A stretch of 64,000 bases of DNA from Psoroptes ovis (GCA_002943765.1 PQWQ01000002.1:248001-312000); one strand, 5' to 3'. Counted from the stretch's first letter, positions 46,959 through 61,335 are shown. Notes: generated from the letters alone by a model not told the origin. Made by a program: numbers and translations.

Positions 46959-47247
46959 TAAAAGAATATTCTCTCTAATATTCTTACAATATCAAAATGT
47001 TTTAAATTGAATCGGTGTGTGTCTGTGAGTCTGAGTATAAGGATTTGAATAACTTTGAATTTCTATCAGATAGAAATGTTGAAAGTGAGTAAATGATAAT
47101 AATGAAGATGTAAAACATTCATTTTTCATTTCAAAATGAAAATGTTCATTCATGTTCATTTATTTTATTCATACAAATAAATGAATATTTTGTATAATAA
47201 AATAATGAATGAATGGTGAAAACAAAAGCGAAAACACAAAAACTTTT

Positions 47248-47480
47248 TCATCATCATCATCATCATCATCATCATTGTAATATCTTTGAATTTGAAGAAA
47301 ATTTATTGCCTTTGTTATTGTTGGCTATTGTTGTTGTTGTTGGATGATTGTTATCATCATCATCATCATCATTATCATTGTTGTTGTTGTTGTTGCATTC
47401 ACTTCTTTTTATGCATTTACTTAATTTTGTTATCATCTTCATCATTATTATTAACTGTCATTCTTTGTTGTTGTTGTTTG
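47248..47480. repeat. Trinucleotide microsatellite cluster
   Basis: (TCA)9 at 47248-47275, then interleaved (TTG)n and (ATC)n tracts to about 47480. Open frames rich in H, C, S and L here are by-products of the repeats. Confidence 0.9.
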
Positions 47481-49309
47481 ATGATTTTATCGAGTTGATC
47501 ATTTTACTTTTTTATCTTTTCAAACTTAAGACTAAAAACTTGGAGAATTTTTCCCATGTTTCATTCCAAAAGCACCAGAAAATTGTGGTAATTACTATCC
47601 ATTCACTTTTGATAATTTTTCTACAAGTCCAAGACATTGAATCTTAGATAAATTTGAATTTTTTTTGAATGAATTTCATTAGATTGTTGGAATTCTGAGA
47701 CAATTTTCAAAAATTACGTTCAAAATTCAGAATAATTTGAAAATTATTCAAATTTTTAGATTCTTATTTCCATATCGGTGAATGAAAACAAAATAAATGA
47801 ATGAATCATTTTTTTTCCTTGTATAATTGAAATTAAATTATGGCTAAAAATATCTTTATTCATTCATCAGATGAATCAGCAAAGTTTTTCGGAAGATTTA
47901 ATGATTTGAAACGAGAAAAATGGTTGAAAAACAGCAGAAAATATTGAAATTTACGCTTTATTTTTCTCAAAAGATTGAAATTGATGCCAAAAATTTGTGA
48001 AAACAAAGCAAAAACGGTTGAAAGAAAATTAAAAATCGAGCTACAAAAACAATGAATCAGTAACAGTAAATGATATTTACTGAACGGAAAATAATGTTCA
48101 AGATGTTTCAGTTGATAAAAGAAAAAAAATTGAGAACAATCTAAGAGTTAATTGATTTTTAATTATGCTTTAAATTTGGTCTATTTTCTCCTCGATAAAT
48201 TAATAATTATTCCTCATTCACTTTTAATGTTGAAATGGAATGAATCATTATCCGAGAATTCATGAAGCAATGAAGCCATAGAATCAATAGAAAATAGCTG
48301 CAGCCATTCAATCAAATGAAATCATCGATCATTTGACCACCTGGATCATATTTCGATACTATTCAATACCATTCAATGAGAATTCTTGCTTTCATTGTAG
48401 AACCAATGAACACGCAGAAGCTTTAGTCTTTGTAGGTTTCTATTGGTAATTTATATTATTAATATTTTCTTATTTTATTCTTAGTCTTTCTTCAAAGCTC
48501 AAAGTCTTTATTCTTACCAGCAAACCATTAATCATTTCCATTTATCTGTGTATTTTCGTTTGAAAATATTTTTTTGATACGAAATAATCTATCCAATAGT
48601 AGTAAGCCAGTGTGAATCTTGGTGAATTTTATGAATGTATTGACATTCAGTTATTTCATTCAGCAGTGAAAGGCATTGGTTGTCGCATGAATCTGGCTGC
48701 TTCATAGCCACTGATGCTCAAAGCAATATTCTGCTTCAAATTGAAATTAAATGATGCAAAATAAATGGAAGATTATCTAATCATATTTGCTTGTTTTTAC
48801 TATGTTGAATTATTCCATTTTTTCGTAGATAAATCATTTAATATTTAGTAATTTACAAGTATTTTTGATTAGCACAATGTTTGTCAATGAATTTCCTATG
48901 AATTTTGCCAAATGAAAATTCATTTTCCACAAATCATAGAGAGGGTTATAGTAATTTGAACGAGAAAATTCTTTGAATTCGCATCAAATTCATTGAAAAT
49001 TCAAAAAAATAATTCAAACACAGTTGAAGCGTGAAAACGAACAAATACATTGTCCAAATTTTAGCAAAACTCCAAAAAGCATCCCAATTAATTTCAAATA
49101 TTTGTCACATTGTTTTTTAGTTTCTGTTGTTGCCCTCTCCACCAATTGAAACTGAAATTAAAATTTCATTTAATTCATTAATTTAAATTTTTTCCTCTCC
49201 TCTCTCTCTCTGTCTTTTGAATTTATGAGAATTTCTGTTTGGCCAACAGCAACTAACAGTAGTTGTAGATTGAGTGAGGACAAAAATTTCCATAGAAAAC
49301 AATTCTATA

Positions 49310-49389
49310 TTAGGTTGTCCGAAAAGTTCATCGCGCTTAATCAATAGAGTTGCTCACGAAAATCGGCCAGAACTTTCTGGACAGCCTAA
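49310..49389. repeat. MITE 8 (80 bp, type A)
   Basis: TTAGGTTGTCCGAAAAG...TGGACAGCCTAA with TA flanks. Confidence 0.92.
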
Positions 49390-52033
49390 TATTCTGAAGA
49401 ATTTTTCATTCATTTCATGAGAGAAAAAAAAATTGAACAAAATTAATTAATTAAGCTTTGAAAAACTTTATCCATTATCATTGATTCGAATTTTTTTCAA
49501 AGTCGAGAACTGAAAACTTTTCAAAATATTGAACTTTTCGTCTTCTTTCAAAATTATTCAAGCGAATAAACCGAACCGATTGTCAATGAAATTGAAGTGA
49601 TTTCATTGAAAAATTGAATAAAATCAAGCATTTTTGATACGAAAATTCCATAAAATCAAAAAGGGTTATATGGATCAGCAACTATGAACTACTGAAAAGC
49701 ATTGAATTCTTTGCTATTGTCGTCAATGATTTTGAATGAAGAAAGAAAATTGAAGAAATTATCAACTAAGTAACATCTGGTTTCTTGTAAATTAGAATGA
49801 ATTGAATGTGTGTATGTGTGCAATGGTAGATTTCCGCATATGATGTCTGAAATATTTTCATTCAAAATCTTTTCAAATTCAATTTTCATTCATTTCACTT
49901 AATACTCATATATTTCGAAATATTTTCATGAATTTTTCCGTTTTGTGATTTCAAAAATTTCATTTTCGACAATGATAATCATTACTTTATTATTTCTCTA
50001 GGGTAAATTCTGTGATTCATTTGTAGTAGAGAAGAAATGACTTGTAATTCTAAGCATTTGAACAGTTCTTCTCCTTGCTATGAGAATACGGAATGCTTTA
50101 AAAAATTATTATTATCATCATTAAACATCGATATGGATGGTTGATTGAATGAAATAGTGTTGTTGTGTTGTGTTGTATTGCTGTTATTTCATTTGAAATG
50201 TATAATTCGTACATGAATAGATTCTTCACTCCGTTTTCTTTGAATATTTTTCTTCTTTTTTACTCATTCATATATTTATTCCAAAATAGCATAAAAGATG
50301 AAATTATACTAATATAAAATATTATACTTATTAATATTAATGATTCCGATATTATTATATTTTTGATTTAATAAGAATAATTAATAATAATATTTTTAAT
50401 AATAATAAGAAACAAATGAAAATGATTCAAATGAACCATGTTTTCAATTACAAACAAATAATTTTCTGTATAATTGAATCGTTGTTTGATGTGTTTGTGT
50501 ATTATCATAACCATTCACGGTAGTATGATTGACTCTGTGTGTGTGTGTTTGAGTGTATTTTGCTTGAAAAACATGGACGAATTTGTGAAAAAAATGCCGA
50601 AAATTATCAAAGATCATTTCATTTCCAAACATAAACAGTTAGATGCATTCAAAACATTTATTTTTGAAGCATATGAACAACCCAAAATTCTTGAAAATGA
50701 CAAAATGTTGAAATAAATAAACAAACATTACATTTGAAAATTAGGCTTTTTTCTTTCCCTATTAATCACATTCAATTCACGAATGATTTATGATGTTTAT
50801 GTTTGATGATGATAATGATAATAATATCGAGAGAGACGAAGCGTAAAGTAGAAGAGGAGAAAAATCCTATTCATGTATCCAAATTTGAATTGATTCCCGA
50901 GATTTTATTCATTCTGAATTTGATTATATTTCGTATTTCAACTCGAAAATAATTAAATAATTAATTCTACCCGATATCAACAGCAAAAACAACAAATTCG
51001 CAGAGTTTAAATGTTTATTTTTCAATTAAAATTTGAATTGAAAAAAGGGTGTGCAGTCAGGTGAAGCTCTGATATGATAAATTTTTTCAAATTGAATAAA
51101 CCCGAAATCTTTTTATTTAAAAAACTAATTCATTGATTCATATATTGATTGATGTAAATCTTTGATTAATAAATCAATCATTGATTTTTTAATCAAAAAT
51201 TTCCCATAAAATACATATTTTTTTTGAGCATTTTCAAAAATTTTAAATGTTCTGAATTGAAATACCTTTTGAAAACGTGAGCTGTTTATCGGTCAAATTC
51301 ACCTGGTATTCATCATGGTACCTTTGTGTACTTTTATATTGCGTGATTCCAAATGTTTAGTCTTTGATTCAATCATCCAAACCCAATTGAATCGTTTTGG
51401 GCTTTTTCATATTATTTGAAGTTCATACATTTTCAAAATTGTAAAAACTTTTCGATAGATGACACTAAATTTTGAAAAATATTGAATGAATTGAAATATG
51501 AATTGAATCGAAAAATGAATACATTTTCATGACCAAATCCAATAAAAAAAAGAATCGACTTGAATAATGGCTGAAAAAATGAATCTTCACTGATAAACGA
51601 TCTTATTCAGTGATAAAGCCAAAAAATATCCAAATTCACAAATCCATTTTATAATTAGAATTTGTTATCAAAGCAGCAGCAGCAGTACAGGTGCGTTCAA
51701 CTTGAGCCTACATACAATAGCTTGTGATTATGATATTTTTATATTTTCATTTTTTTGAAAAATGAATGGTTTTCGACGTGTTTCTTATGTAACGATTTTT
51801 TTTTCGGATTATCAAAATCGATTAATTATTATTGCTATTATCATTGTAATAATGATAATGATAATAATGCTTCGAAAAACATAATGAATCATAATATTTT
51901 TAAAACACATAAAAGTCAAGTTTAAATTGTCGTTGTTGTTGCTTGTATAATTACAGTCGTTCAACACAAAAAAAAAAATTATTTATGATGAAATTATTTT
52001 CAATGTAAAAAAATACGAAGCATTATCAATATA

Positions 52034-52113
52034 ATAGGTTGTCCGATAAGTTCTTGCCGATTTGCTAATGATTTCCTACGATATGATCGGCATAAACTTT
52101 TCGGACAACCCAT
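52034..52113. repeat. MITE 9 (80 bp, type B)
   Basis: TAGGTTGTCCGATAAG...TCGGACAACCCA with a gccgatt/gatcggc stem. Confidence 0.87.
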
Positions 52114-52973
52114 TATATTTTCACATTAATTTTTCAAAAAAATCATTTTAAACTAATGATGATGATCATCATCATTTTTTCCTTCCATGATTGTAATGTA
52201 CAGAATCTATATGTATGTTGTTTTCTTGTATCATTATTTGATGAAATGAAATTTTCATCATCATCATCATCATTTTTACATGTAAAATTCATTCATTCAT
52301 TCATTCATATTTTTGTCAATTTGTTATGACCGTTTTTCCATCATTCAATTCCTTGGTTCCCGTACAATTTGTTTTATTGTCAGTTTCGGTTCTTCGAACC
52401 GGTGTTTTCACCATTTTTATTATCATCATCATCATTATCATTATTACTATTACTTCAACTATCATTATTTGAATTAATTTTTTTTTGAATGTATTTTGAA
52501 TGTATTTTGAATGTATTCCATGTGTTTCTGCCTGCATTTTCGTGCATTTTACTATTCTTTCCCCTGTTTTCCCGATTCATTTCTATTCCATTGAATCGCA
52601 TTCGCAGTGAAAAATGGTAAAACATTTTTATAACATTATCAATTGTTATTCAACGAATTTAGAATACATATGTGTGTACAACAACAGTTGTAAAATGTAC
52701 AAAAAAAATTCATTTTTTATATTTGAAAAATATAGATGAAATATGGTTCATAGACAATCATGAATCATAAATCATTTATTATATGACTGAATGAATTCTG
52801 TATTTTTGTTCGCCTGTTGTATAAAAATACTTATTTTGATGATCATGATGATCATGATGATGATTCACTTTGTATGTAAAATGTATTCGAGAGAGTGAAA
52901 GTGAAATAGAAATTGAAGATATTTTTGTTATATGTTTATTTATATTTTTGTTTGTTTGTTCGAAGAAAATATA

Positions 52974-53056
52974 TTAAACTGTCCGAAAAGTTCATCGCTG
53001 CTTAATCATAATAGAGTTGCACATGAAAATCGGCCAGAACTTTACGGACAACCTTT
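52974..53056. repeat. MITE 10 (83 bp, type A)
   Basis: TTAAACTGTCCGAAAAG...ACGGACAACCTT, with a core closely matching MITE 8. Confidence 0.85.
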
Positions 53057-53146
53057 AATAGAATAGATAAATTTTGATTCAGTTTTTTCTTTCTGTTTTT
53101 GTTTTGTTTTGTTCAAATTGAATATATTACATTGTGAACAAATGAA

Positions 53147-53308
53147 TAAATGAATGAATGAATGAATCGAAGAATGAAAGAATAAATAAATAAATAAATA
53201 AATAAACGAAATGGATAGACTTTCATATAAAATGAATGTGAATGACTGAATTGTGAAATTTGTTTCATTTCATTCATTCATTTCATTTCATTTCATTTCA
53301 TTTCATTT
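53147..53308. repeat. (AATG)n, (AAAT)n and (ATTTC)n microsatellites
   Basis: gaatgaatgaatgaat from 53147, aaataaataaataaat to about 53204, then tttcatttcatttcat at 53265-53308. Confidence 0.85.
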
Positions 53309-54765
53309 ATTCATACATTTTGAATCACATTATTCAATGGATATTATATTCGAATAGAACAGGATGAATGGAAACAATTGAATGTTGAAATTCAAAAGAA
53401 TAATATTTGAATGAAAATATTCCCAGTGTTTTCCACTGTTTTTAGTATTTCTGAAAAAATTATTTCATTTTTATAATTTTTTCTCTGAAAAAAATAAAAA
53501 TCTTGTTCTTGGCATGTGTTCTGTATATTAATCACTTGATTTTTTTCCACTGAAGTTTTGCTCATTGACTTTTGTCTTTCGTTGTTCATTTTATTTATGA
53601 TTCAAACAAAAATAATGTTGTTTTTCGGTCATTTATTTAATACAAAATTATTTGTATATCTTTTTTTGAAGTTGAAAAAGAATAATAAAATAAACTATCG
53701 TTAATGATTCGAATGATTTCTGGTCATTGAAAACAAAAACAGAAATATTTGAATTGAATACTAAAATTTTGATATTAAAATGAATAATTCAAACAATTGA
53801 TAATAATAATTATGATTAATTTGTTTAATTCATTTGTTTATATCATTATTCGATATTTTTCATGTTGAATTCACTGAAACTCAGTGAAATTTTCAGTTAA
53901 ATAAGTCGAATAAGTGAAATATGGCAAAGTCACGGGAGACATTTCATTCATTTCTTTTTGTTGATTTTAGATTTAGGGTTCATTGGTTTTGAAGGGAAAA
54001 AAACGAATGCAAACACCAATCGATTTCATTGCCTTAATGATGTATAATCTTGTCGATATAAGAAAATATTGACATTTAAAATATTTCACACATTTTTTCT
54101 CACCTAAAAAGATTTCTCATACAAATCATTTCCATTTGAAAATCTTGATTGATTTTTCATGAAATATCTTCCAAAACTCTGAGAAAAAACTCCAATAAAT
54201 ACTCATAAATAAAAGATAAATTTGTGAACTTCTTAAAGCAAAAAAAAAAAAAGAGTGCAAGAGTAATAATAATCATTTTGAATCAAGGTTCAAATATTAC
54301 TAATTATGATAATAGCGATATAATGATGATTATGACAAAAATAGAAAATGGAAAAATAAATAAATAAATTCAAACAAACATATTGAACAACAAGGATTTA
54401 TTGATATTTTTTTTCTTATTTCTCAAACATCTAACATTATTATTATAATCATCATTATTTGAACTTATTGACTTTATTATCTTGTAAAGATAGGAAAAAA
54501 TAAATAAAATCGAAAGTAAAATGTCATGTTTTCTCGATTTTTGTTTTTTGAAAAAATAAATATTGAATAATAGATAAACAGCAGCAGCAGCCATAGACTA
54601 GGCGAACAAATAAACGACAAAAAACATCGAACCAGCGATTTGTATTCTCAAACCAACCGAATTCAGTGAAAAAAGAAGGAAATGTGTCAGCATAAACCCG
54701 AAAATCTATGAAAAAGCAAATTTTTTTAATGAAAATATATATGTTGTTGATGATAATCGAAAGTA

Positions 54766-54845
54766 TTAGGCTGTCCGAAAAGTTCTGGCCGATTTTCATG
54801 AGTAACTCTATTGATAGAGCAGAATAAACTTTTCGGACAACCTAA
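54766..54845. repeat. MITE 11 (80 bp, type A, reversed)
   Basis: TTAGGCTGTCCGAAAAG...TCGGACAACCTAA with TA flanks. Confidence 0.92.
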
Positions 54846-55885
54846 TATATTGTGAAGAAATTTTTTTTCGAAAAAAATAAAAAATGCACTTAAATCTGCC
54901 ATAATTTGAATAATTATTAAATGGTCTATGAACATATGAACATACTAGATCATAGCTCATCATTTATGTGTGTGTTTTTTTATAACATATTTACTATCAC
55001 ACAGAATATACTCTTTATTTCAATCATTAATAATCATTTTTAGCTATGATTCAATTCAGAAATTTTGAAAAAATAAAAATTTTTGTAGAAAAATTCAAAA
55101 TAATCATGCAATATTTATGTGAATAGATAGTTGTTTTCCATCCATTTCATTCCATTTAGAGCTTTGAAATAATGAAATTATTTCATTCGGAATAATTATA
55201 CAATGATTCCGTGCTGAATCAAAGATCGAGAGAGAGAGCAAAATACAAATTTGAACAAATTGAAATTCATTCTTTGGTACATGTTTTAGCGTATTTTACT
55301 ATTATTTGTAATGAAATTTACAAATTTTTCAAATCAAAAGTCCTTGATTTTAATTTTTTGTTTCCGTATTGTTTTTTTTTAAATTTTGAAAATTTCATCT
55401 TATTCTCCCAAGTTTCCGATGAAAAATCTTTTGGCATGAAAATAAAATGAAGAACAAAGAAATCAAAATGAAAATAAAAATATAAAGAAAGATATTTCAT
55501 TTCTTAAGAAAAAAACGATTCTTCTTGGAATCGAAACAAAAACGAAACGAAATTTCAATTCAATATTGTTTTGATTTCATTTTATTTTATTTCATTTCTT
55601 CTTTCATTCTTTTAAATTATTCAATTGAATTTTGATTCTTTGAATTTTGATTCTCTTCTTTTTAAATTTTACTTTTGTATTCATCAATTTTTATTTCTTC
55701 TTCTACGATTCAAAATCATAAATTTTACTAAGAAAAAAAAAATTGAATAAAATATTGAATAAAACGAAATTCAAATGAATAATTTTTCTGTATTTTTCAT
55801 CATTTTTTTTTCATTGTAAACCATAACATTATTCATTCAATGAGAATAATAATAAATGTTTCTGAAAGATGTTTTGAGTTAAATA

Positions 55886-55965
55886 TTAGGTTGTCCCATA
55901 AGTTCTTGCCGTTGTTTTTCAATTTTTTCATCTGAAAAACGGCAAGAACTTATGGGACAACCTGA
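55886..55965. repeat. MITE 12 (80 bp, type C)
   Basis: TTAGGTTGTCCCATAAG...ATGGGACAACCTGA. The arms pair almost perfectly over about 33 bp. Confidence 0.92.
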
Positions 55966-56742
55966 TAGTATGAAATATGAAAAACAATGAAAAACTGAAT
56001 TTTTCTATCATTGTTTTTCATTTTCCTCTTTTAATGGCTATGAATTGAAACAATTTTCGGTGGAAATGAGCGAAATGAAATGAATTGAATTGAATGAAAT
56101 GATTTGATTTTAAAATTCAAAATTCATTGGAAAATATTAAATGAATCAATTTGAATCAATGAATGAATGAATGAATATGAATTTTCTTGTGAAATATGTA
56201 TGTGCGTAGGGTCATAACAAATTAATGTCGATTCTCGTAAAATGCATTAAATATTCAATATTAATAATAATAAAGAAATATTATTGAAATCATTATTATT
56301 TCAATTTTTTATATTTCAAATCGACATCCTTTTATTTCCAAATTCATATATTTCATATTCAATTATTTCATAAATTTGAAATAATTGAATTCCGAAACAT
56401 TTTTTTCTTTCAATAGTCTTTGATTTCAATTGATTCAATAGTCTTTGATTTTTTTTCAATTATGGCTACAAATAACCAATTTTTTATTAGGGCCCCAGTT
56501 TATAGACAATATTCATTGAAAATTGAATATTACATACATTTGAATGTTCAATGGAAAATCATTTTCCATTTTTCCAATTCCTGTTTCGAGTTTTTTAAAA
56601 AATAATAATAATGATGATATGACCGAACAAGGAAGAACTGCATTTTCCAAAAATGGAAAACCTTGAAATGGAGCGCAAATTTTAAAATTTTCAAAATTTG
56701 AATTTTGAAATTTTATTCACTTCATGTTTCATGTGCCATATT

Positions 56743-56764
56743 TGATGATGATGATGATGATGAT
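56743..56764. repeat. (GAT)n microsatellite
   Basis: About seven GAT units followed by diverged gat/cat sequence to 56790. Confidence 0.85.
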
Positions 56765-56933
56765 TATGATGTTCATGATGATCATGATTACATAATGTTT
56801 CGCTGGGTCTCTGTGATTATTGTCATCGTCATTATTCGCTGGTTGGTTGTTATTCCAGTCAGTTTTCCTAGTTTCAATATTTTTGACTGAAAATCATAAA
56901 GAAGAAAATAAAGCATTCGTTTCCATACAAATA

Positions 56934-58011
56934 TTAGGTTGGTGGAAAAGTAATCTATTATTTTTTCATTTGATGGCTTTGATGAGGAATATCTCAAAAA
57001 GTATCCATCCGACAATTTCAAAATTAGGCTCGTTGGAAAGGTGATATTTTGCTGTACAAAAATTCGTTTATTGTTTTTTGCTAGGCTCACTAGGTCGTGA
57101 GATACAGCGGGTCAAAGATGAATGTAAGCAAAGAAAAAATTGGGTACATTTTACATTTTTTCTTGGACAAAGCCGTAAACGCAAGCTAGGCAGCTGAAAT
57201 TGTGGATGATGTTTATGGGTCAGATACTGTATCAACCCATTATGCGCTATTTTGGTTTCGTCGATTCTGTTAAGAAATTTTCGATGTCAAAGGTCAGACC
57301 GATCGACCCTTGAAAATGTCGATAGAATCGTGGAACCGATCGAAGTAGACCGGCATGTTATCAGTCTTGACATAGTCCAGGAACTGAAGATTGACCATGA
57401 AAAAGTTTCAAACCATTTTCACGGAGCAAAATCCTAAAAAAGGTCCATGTTCGGGTGTCTAACCATTTAGATTGAAAAAACATGATTTTCATTTGGTGGG
57501 ACTAGAAGCTGATTATCCATTATTAATTTGTTCCATATGGTCCAAACGCTCAATTCTGATCTCTACTGTCAATAACTGGACCGTTTGACGATAGCGATCG
57601 ACTAGAAACGGCCAAAAAGAAAGGTGTCGCATTCCACCAAAACATCGCTAGGTAACATGCATCTTTGATGACTCGCCGGAAATTTAGGGGGCCTGATTGG
57701 GAGGTTCTACTGTATCCACAACACAGTCCGGACTTGTCACTAAGCGGTTATCATGTTTTAGTCGGATTGCAACATTTCTTTGATGGTGAAAAATTCGAAT
57801 CTAGGAACGATTGTGAAAATCGAGTCCTGGGGTTTTTTACAAATAGGGACCCAGGCTTCTACAATAGGGCTATTATGAAGTTATCTTCAAAATGGCTACA
57901 AATCATCGAACAGATCGGTGCTTGTTTGATCAAAATCGGACAATCCTAAGTATGTTAAATCAAGTCTTGAAGTTCGTATAAAAATAATAGATTACTTTTC
58001 CACCAACCTAA
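56934..58011 (+). mobile_element. Mariner transposon, inactive
   Basis: 1,078 bp with identical 32-bp inverted repeats (TTAGGTTGGTGGAAAAGTAA...) and TA duplications on both sides (56932-56933 and 58012-58013). Ends and size are typical of Tc1/mariner. The transposase is a pseudogene. Confidence 0.9.
57118..57949 (+). pseudogene. Mariner transposase remnant
   Basis: From the ATG at 57118 the frame begins MNVSKEKIGY and shows the helix-turn-helix region (AAEIVDDVYGSD...WFRRFC). It then meets a stop and at least three frameshifts. The C-terminal third survives in another frame (HSPDLSLSGYHVLVGLQHFFDG to WLQIIEQIG). The aspartate expected in the family's PSDYH motif is G here (SGYH), and the HDN-type motif is also lost. 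The protein would be about 340 aa if whole. It cannot be catalytic. Confidence 0.85.
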
Positions 58012-58717
58012 TATAAATACAAAATTAAATATCCAACACTGAAAAAATTGAAAAAAAACCGAAACCCAGCGAACCACATGTGGTCGATGATGTACCCATG
58101 AAACACACGAACACACGCAAAATATGTTTAATGCTTTACCAAAACCATATGTGTGTTTGTATTTCTGTGGTTAATTTTGAATTTTCTAAATTTTTTATTT
58201 CTTCTGGTTATGAGGAGAAAAAATATTATTTTTTTGCCACCAAAAAATGTACCGAATAACCGAGAAAACAACCCCAAAAATAACAACAATCACAGAGAGA
58301 CCACCACCATTAAATATGTGTTCATATGAATCAAGAACACATCCAGCCAGCCAGTCAATAACATAATAAATACAGAAATAAACAACAATTGAATTGAATT
58401 CAATGAAAAACCACCAACGGTTAAGATTAAATTCTTTTGAAATTTTTAAAAAATTTAAAATAAATATGTTTAGGTTTGTTGTTCGCTGTTTGTTTGGTTT
58501 GGATGCGCAAACATAAATTTTAGCTGAATTTATCTTGATAAATAAATCTTTGTATTTTTTATCGTCTTTAAATGATAAGATAAATTATTATTATTATTAT
58601 CCATAATATCCATTTATTTCATGTATCTCGTGTATATTCGTGTGTGCATAAATTTTTTGACAAATAATAACCCCTAGATTAAAGTGAATCATTATTTTAT
58701 TTTTATATTTTCATGTA

Positions 58718-58797
58718 TTGAGTTGTCCAAAAAGTTTTTGCTGATTTTCAAATTTTTTTCAATTAGTAAATCGGCAAAAACTTTCCGGACAGCCTAA
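58718..58797. repeat. MITE 13 (80 bp, type B)
   Basis: TTGAGTTGTCCAAAAAG...CCGGACAGCCTAA with TA flanks. Confidence 0.9.
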
Positions 58798-61280
58798 TAT
58801 GTTCCATGAAATGATTCAATACATGTGTAGATTCATAGATTTCATAGATTTGAAACATTGATAATGTTTTTTTTTTTGCCTGGATCATTGATAATAGTGA
58901 AAAGATTATTCTCTATCACATTTCAATCTTGAAATTTTGAAATATATTTTTAAATCATTGATCACATTTATACTATTTTCAATTAAAATACTTTTTTTTT
59001 TTTGATTAGCTTTGAAAACAAATAAATATAAATTATTACATTGAAAAAAAATAGATAAAATGTTCTCGTTCTATGACAATAAAAAAATTGTTGATTAACG
59101 AAAATGTTCGTTTCGCCAACCACAAACACATTAACGACAACGATTCAACAAACAAACAAACAATGATTCAATGAGCCATCTGGTTTTCCTTTCTTTATCG
59201 TTCATTATTTCATTTCCATTCCAAACATTAATATCTCTTCACCAAGCGTTTCGATATGGATCACATTCACATTTAGATTATGTAATGTGGTGGTGTTCGT
59301 ATCATCGACAATTTATGAATGAAAAATGAACAAAAATTGTAATTTTCATTCATTTTTCCATGATAAAATGCGTGCTTTATGAGAAATATCAAAAAAATGT
59401 TCAAATGATAATGAACATTTATGGAACGGAATCGCAAAAAAAAACAAATGCATGGATCATAAACTTTTAGGTTTTCCCCATTGTTCGACAAAGAAAAATG
59501 AGAAAAATTCATATTTTTCCCATTTTGATTTGTATGCGATTCTTCTGCATTCTCCATAGTGAATGAATATCATGAGTTAATGAGAATTTTGAATTTTGAA
59601 TTCCGAATAATTTTTGAATTTTTCAAATTTGAATTATTGTAGGCCAAACATTCAAGGTCATGTTTCGGTGAAAAAAATTTCTTCTTTTTTTGATAATTTC
59701 AAATTTGAAATTTTGACTTTTGTAAATTTTGACTTTTCGGTTTAATTCACTGATTACATTATGTAATCAATGAAATTTTTTTTTGTGAAAATTCTTTGGT
59801 GTTCTGAGAAAATGAAATTAAAAAATCATTATGAGAAAGAAAATTTTCTTGGTTGAATTTTTGAAATTTTGAAATTTGAAAAAATTTACAAATTTCAAAA
59901 ATTCAGACATTTCAATGTCTATGTATTCGATTGTATATGAATCATTTACATTTTATCAATTTCATTGGAAATAGATAAATGAAAACTGAGAGGAAAAAAA
60001 ATATTTTGCCTAAAAGCCATTCAAATCATTGCTTTCTATGAATCCCTTGTTCATAGACTCATGAATATCATGAAACGACGCACATACGAAGCCTAAGAAA
60101 TTTCTGAAATTTCAAATGTTCATAATTCTATGCTTTTTTCCTTCTTGTATTTTCTGATATATTTCTTGCAGAAAAAATGAAATGAAATGAAATTAATGAA
60201 TAAAAAAAATGTTTAGAATTCAAATTCAAATTCTTTGCAAGAGAATAATGAATGAATGAATTACAATTTTTCTTTCTTTATTTTAGATTTCAAGCAATGT
60301 AATAAGAAAAGTCAAGAAAAATTAAAAATTCAATAGGAAATCTGATTAAGTTCTCCTTTATTTATTTATTTATTCATTTCATTCCTTCATTCATTTCATT
60401 CATTCATTCCCTTAATTTCATTCATTTCATTCCCTTAATTTCATTTATTTATTTATTCATTTGAAACAAAGAAATAATACTGCAAACAAGACCAACGAGA
60501 CAACGACTACTAACCCCTTTCAAAAAACAAAAAAACTTCGAATTTTTGATTGATAAATGTTGAAAATATTAAAAAATAGAGTGAAAGGATTCAATAATTT
60601 AAAAAGCTTACATGAATATGAATGCCAAAACAAAAAACAGAACATGAGAAATTCATTTCATCATCCTTATTCCTTTTTCAGCTTAAAGATTTTTGAAACA
60701 AGTTTAAATTTTGAATTTTTTCTTTTGGGTATCGCGAGCTAGACACACATCAACAAACGCACACACGCATCAACCAACCACAACCAAGACGTGACCAGAA
60801 ATTTTTTCAAATTCCAAAGCTCTTAGTTTTCATTCCAACATTTATTTATTTGATTCTTTCAACATCTATTTGACATATAATAAAATTATATCATCTCATG
60901 GTGGATGTGTGGTGGAATGAAATGAAAAAAATTATTTTCATTGTATATGTTCTGAGGCTTTCGGAGGCTTGTTTAGGGTCTTTTATTTCTTTATTTCATA
61001 CTAAAACACAAATAAATAAATAAAAATAATGAAAAAATAATAATAACCATAAACAAGACCACATAAAACAACAACAACAACATGAATGTTTGAAATATAT
61101 TTATTAAAATCCCGGACATGTTTGAATAGAAAAAAAAACACTTAAAATGATTATCAAAATGTTTCACTGGGAAATTTTCGCTGAGAAATTCTCGGATCCA
61201 TTTTGATTCTGAAATCCATTCATTTTGGTTTTATTTTCATTTTCATAAACAGTTTTTTTTGGTGTTTTTGGTGCCAAAAT

Positions 61281-61335
61281 ATAGACCATATTAAGGCCCC
61301 GAAAATATAGACCATATTAAGGCTCCGAAATAGAC
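61281..61335. repeat. Short tandem repeat, about 25 bp x 2-3
   Basis: Units of atatagaccatattaaggc followed by (c/t)ccgaaa. The third unit is diverged (atagaccgtattaaa). Confidence 0.75.

Larger units (their letters stand above)
37075..56931. other. Gene-poor AT-rich region with MITEs and microsatellites
   Basis: Nearly 20 kb with no host coding region I can support. Many open frames of 60-150 codons on both strands are low in complexity (poly-F/I/N/K, or histidine and cysteine runs from trinucleotide repeats), lack domains and have no splice-linked partners. It holds twelve of the fourteen MITEs listed separately and numerous microsatellites. It could be an intergenic desert or the introns of a very large gene whose exons lie outside. 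Confidence 0.6.

Noticed and set aside
47286..47647. Histidine/cysteine/serine-rich proteins on the plus strand
   Set aside because: The frames are direct translations of (CAT)n, (TTG)n and (GTT)n microsatellites in several frames at once.
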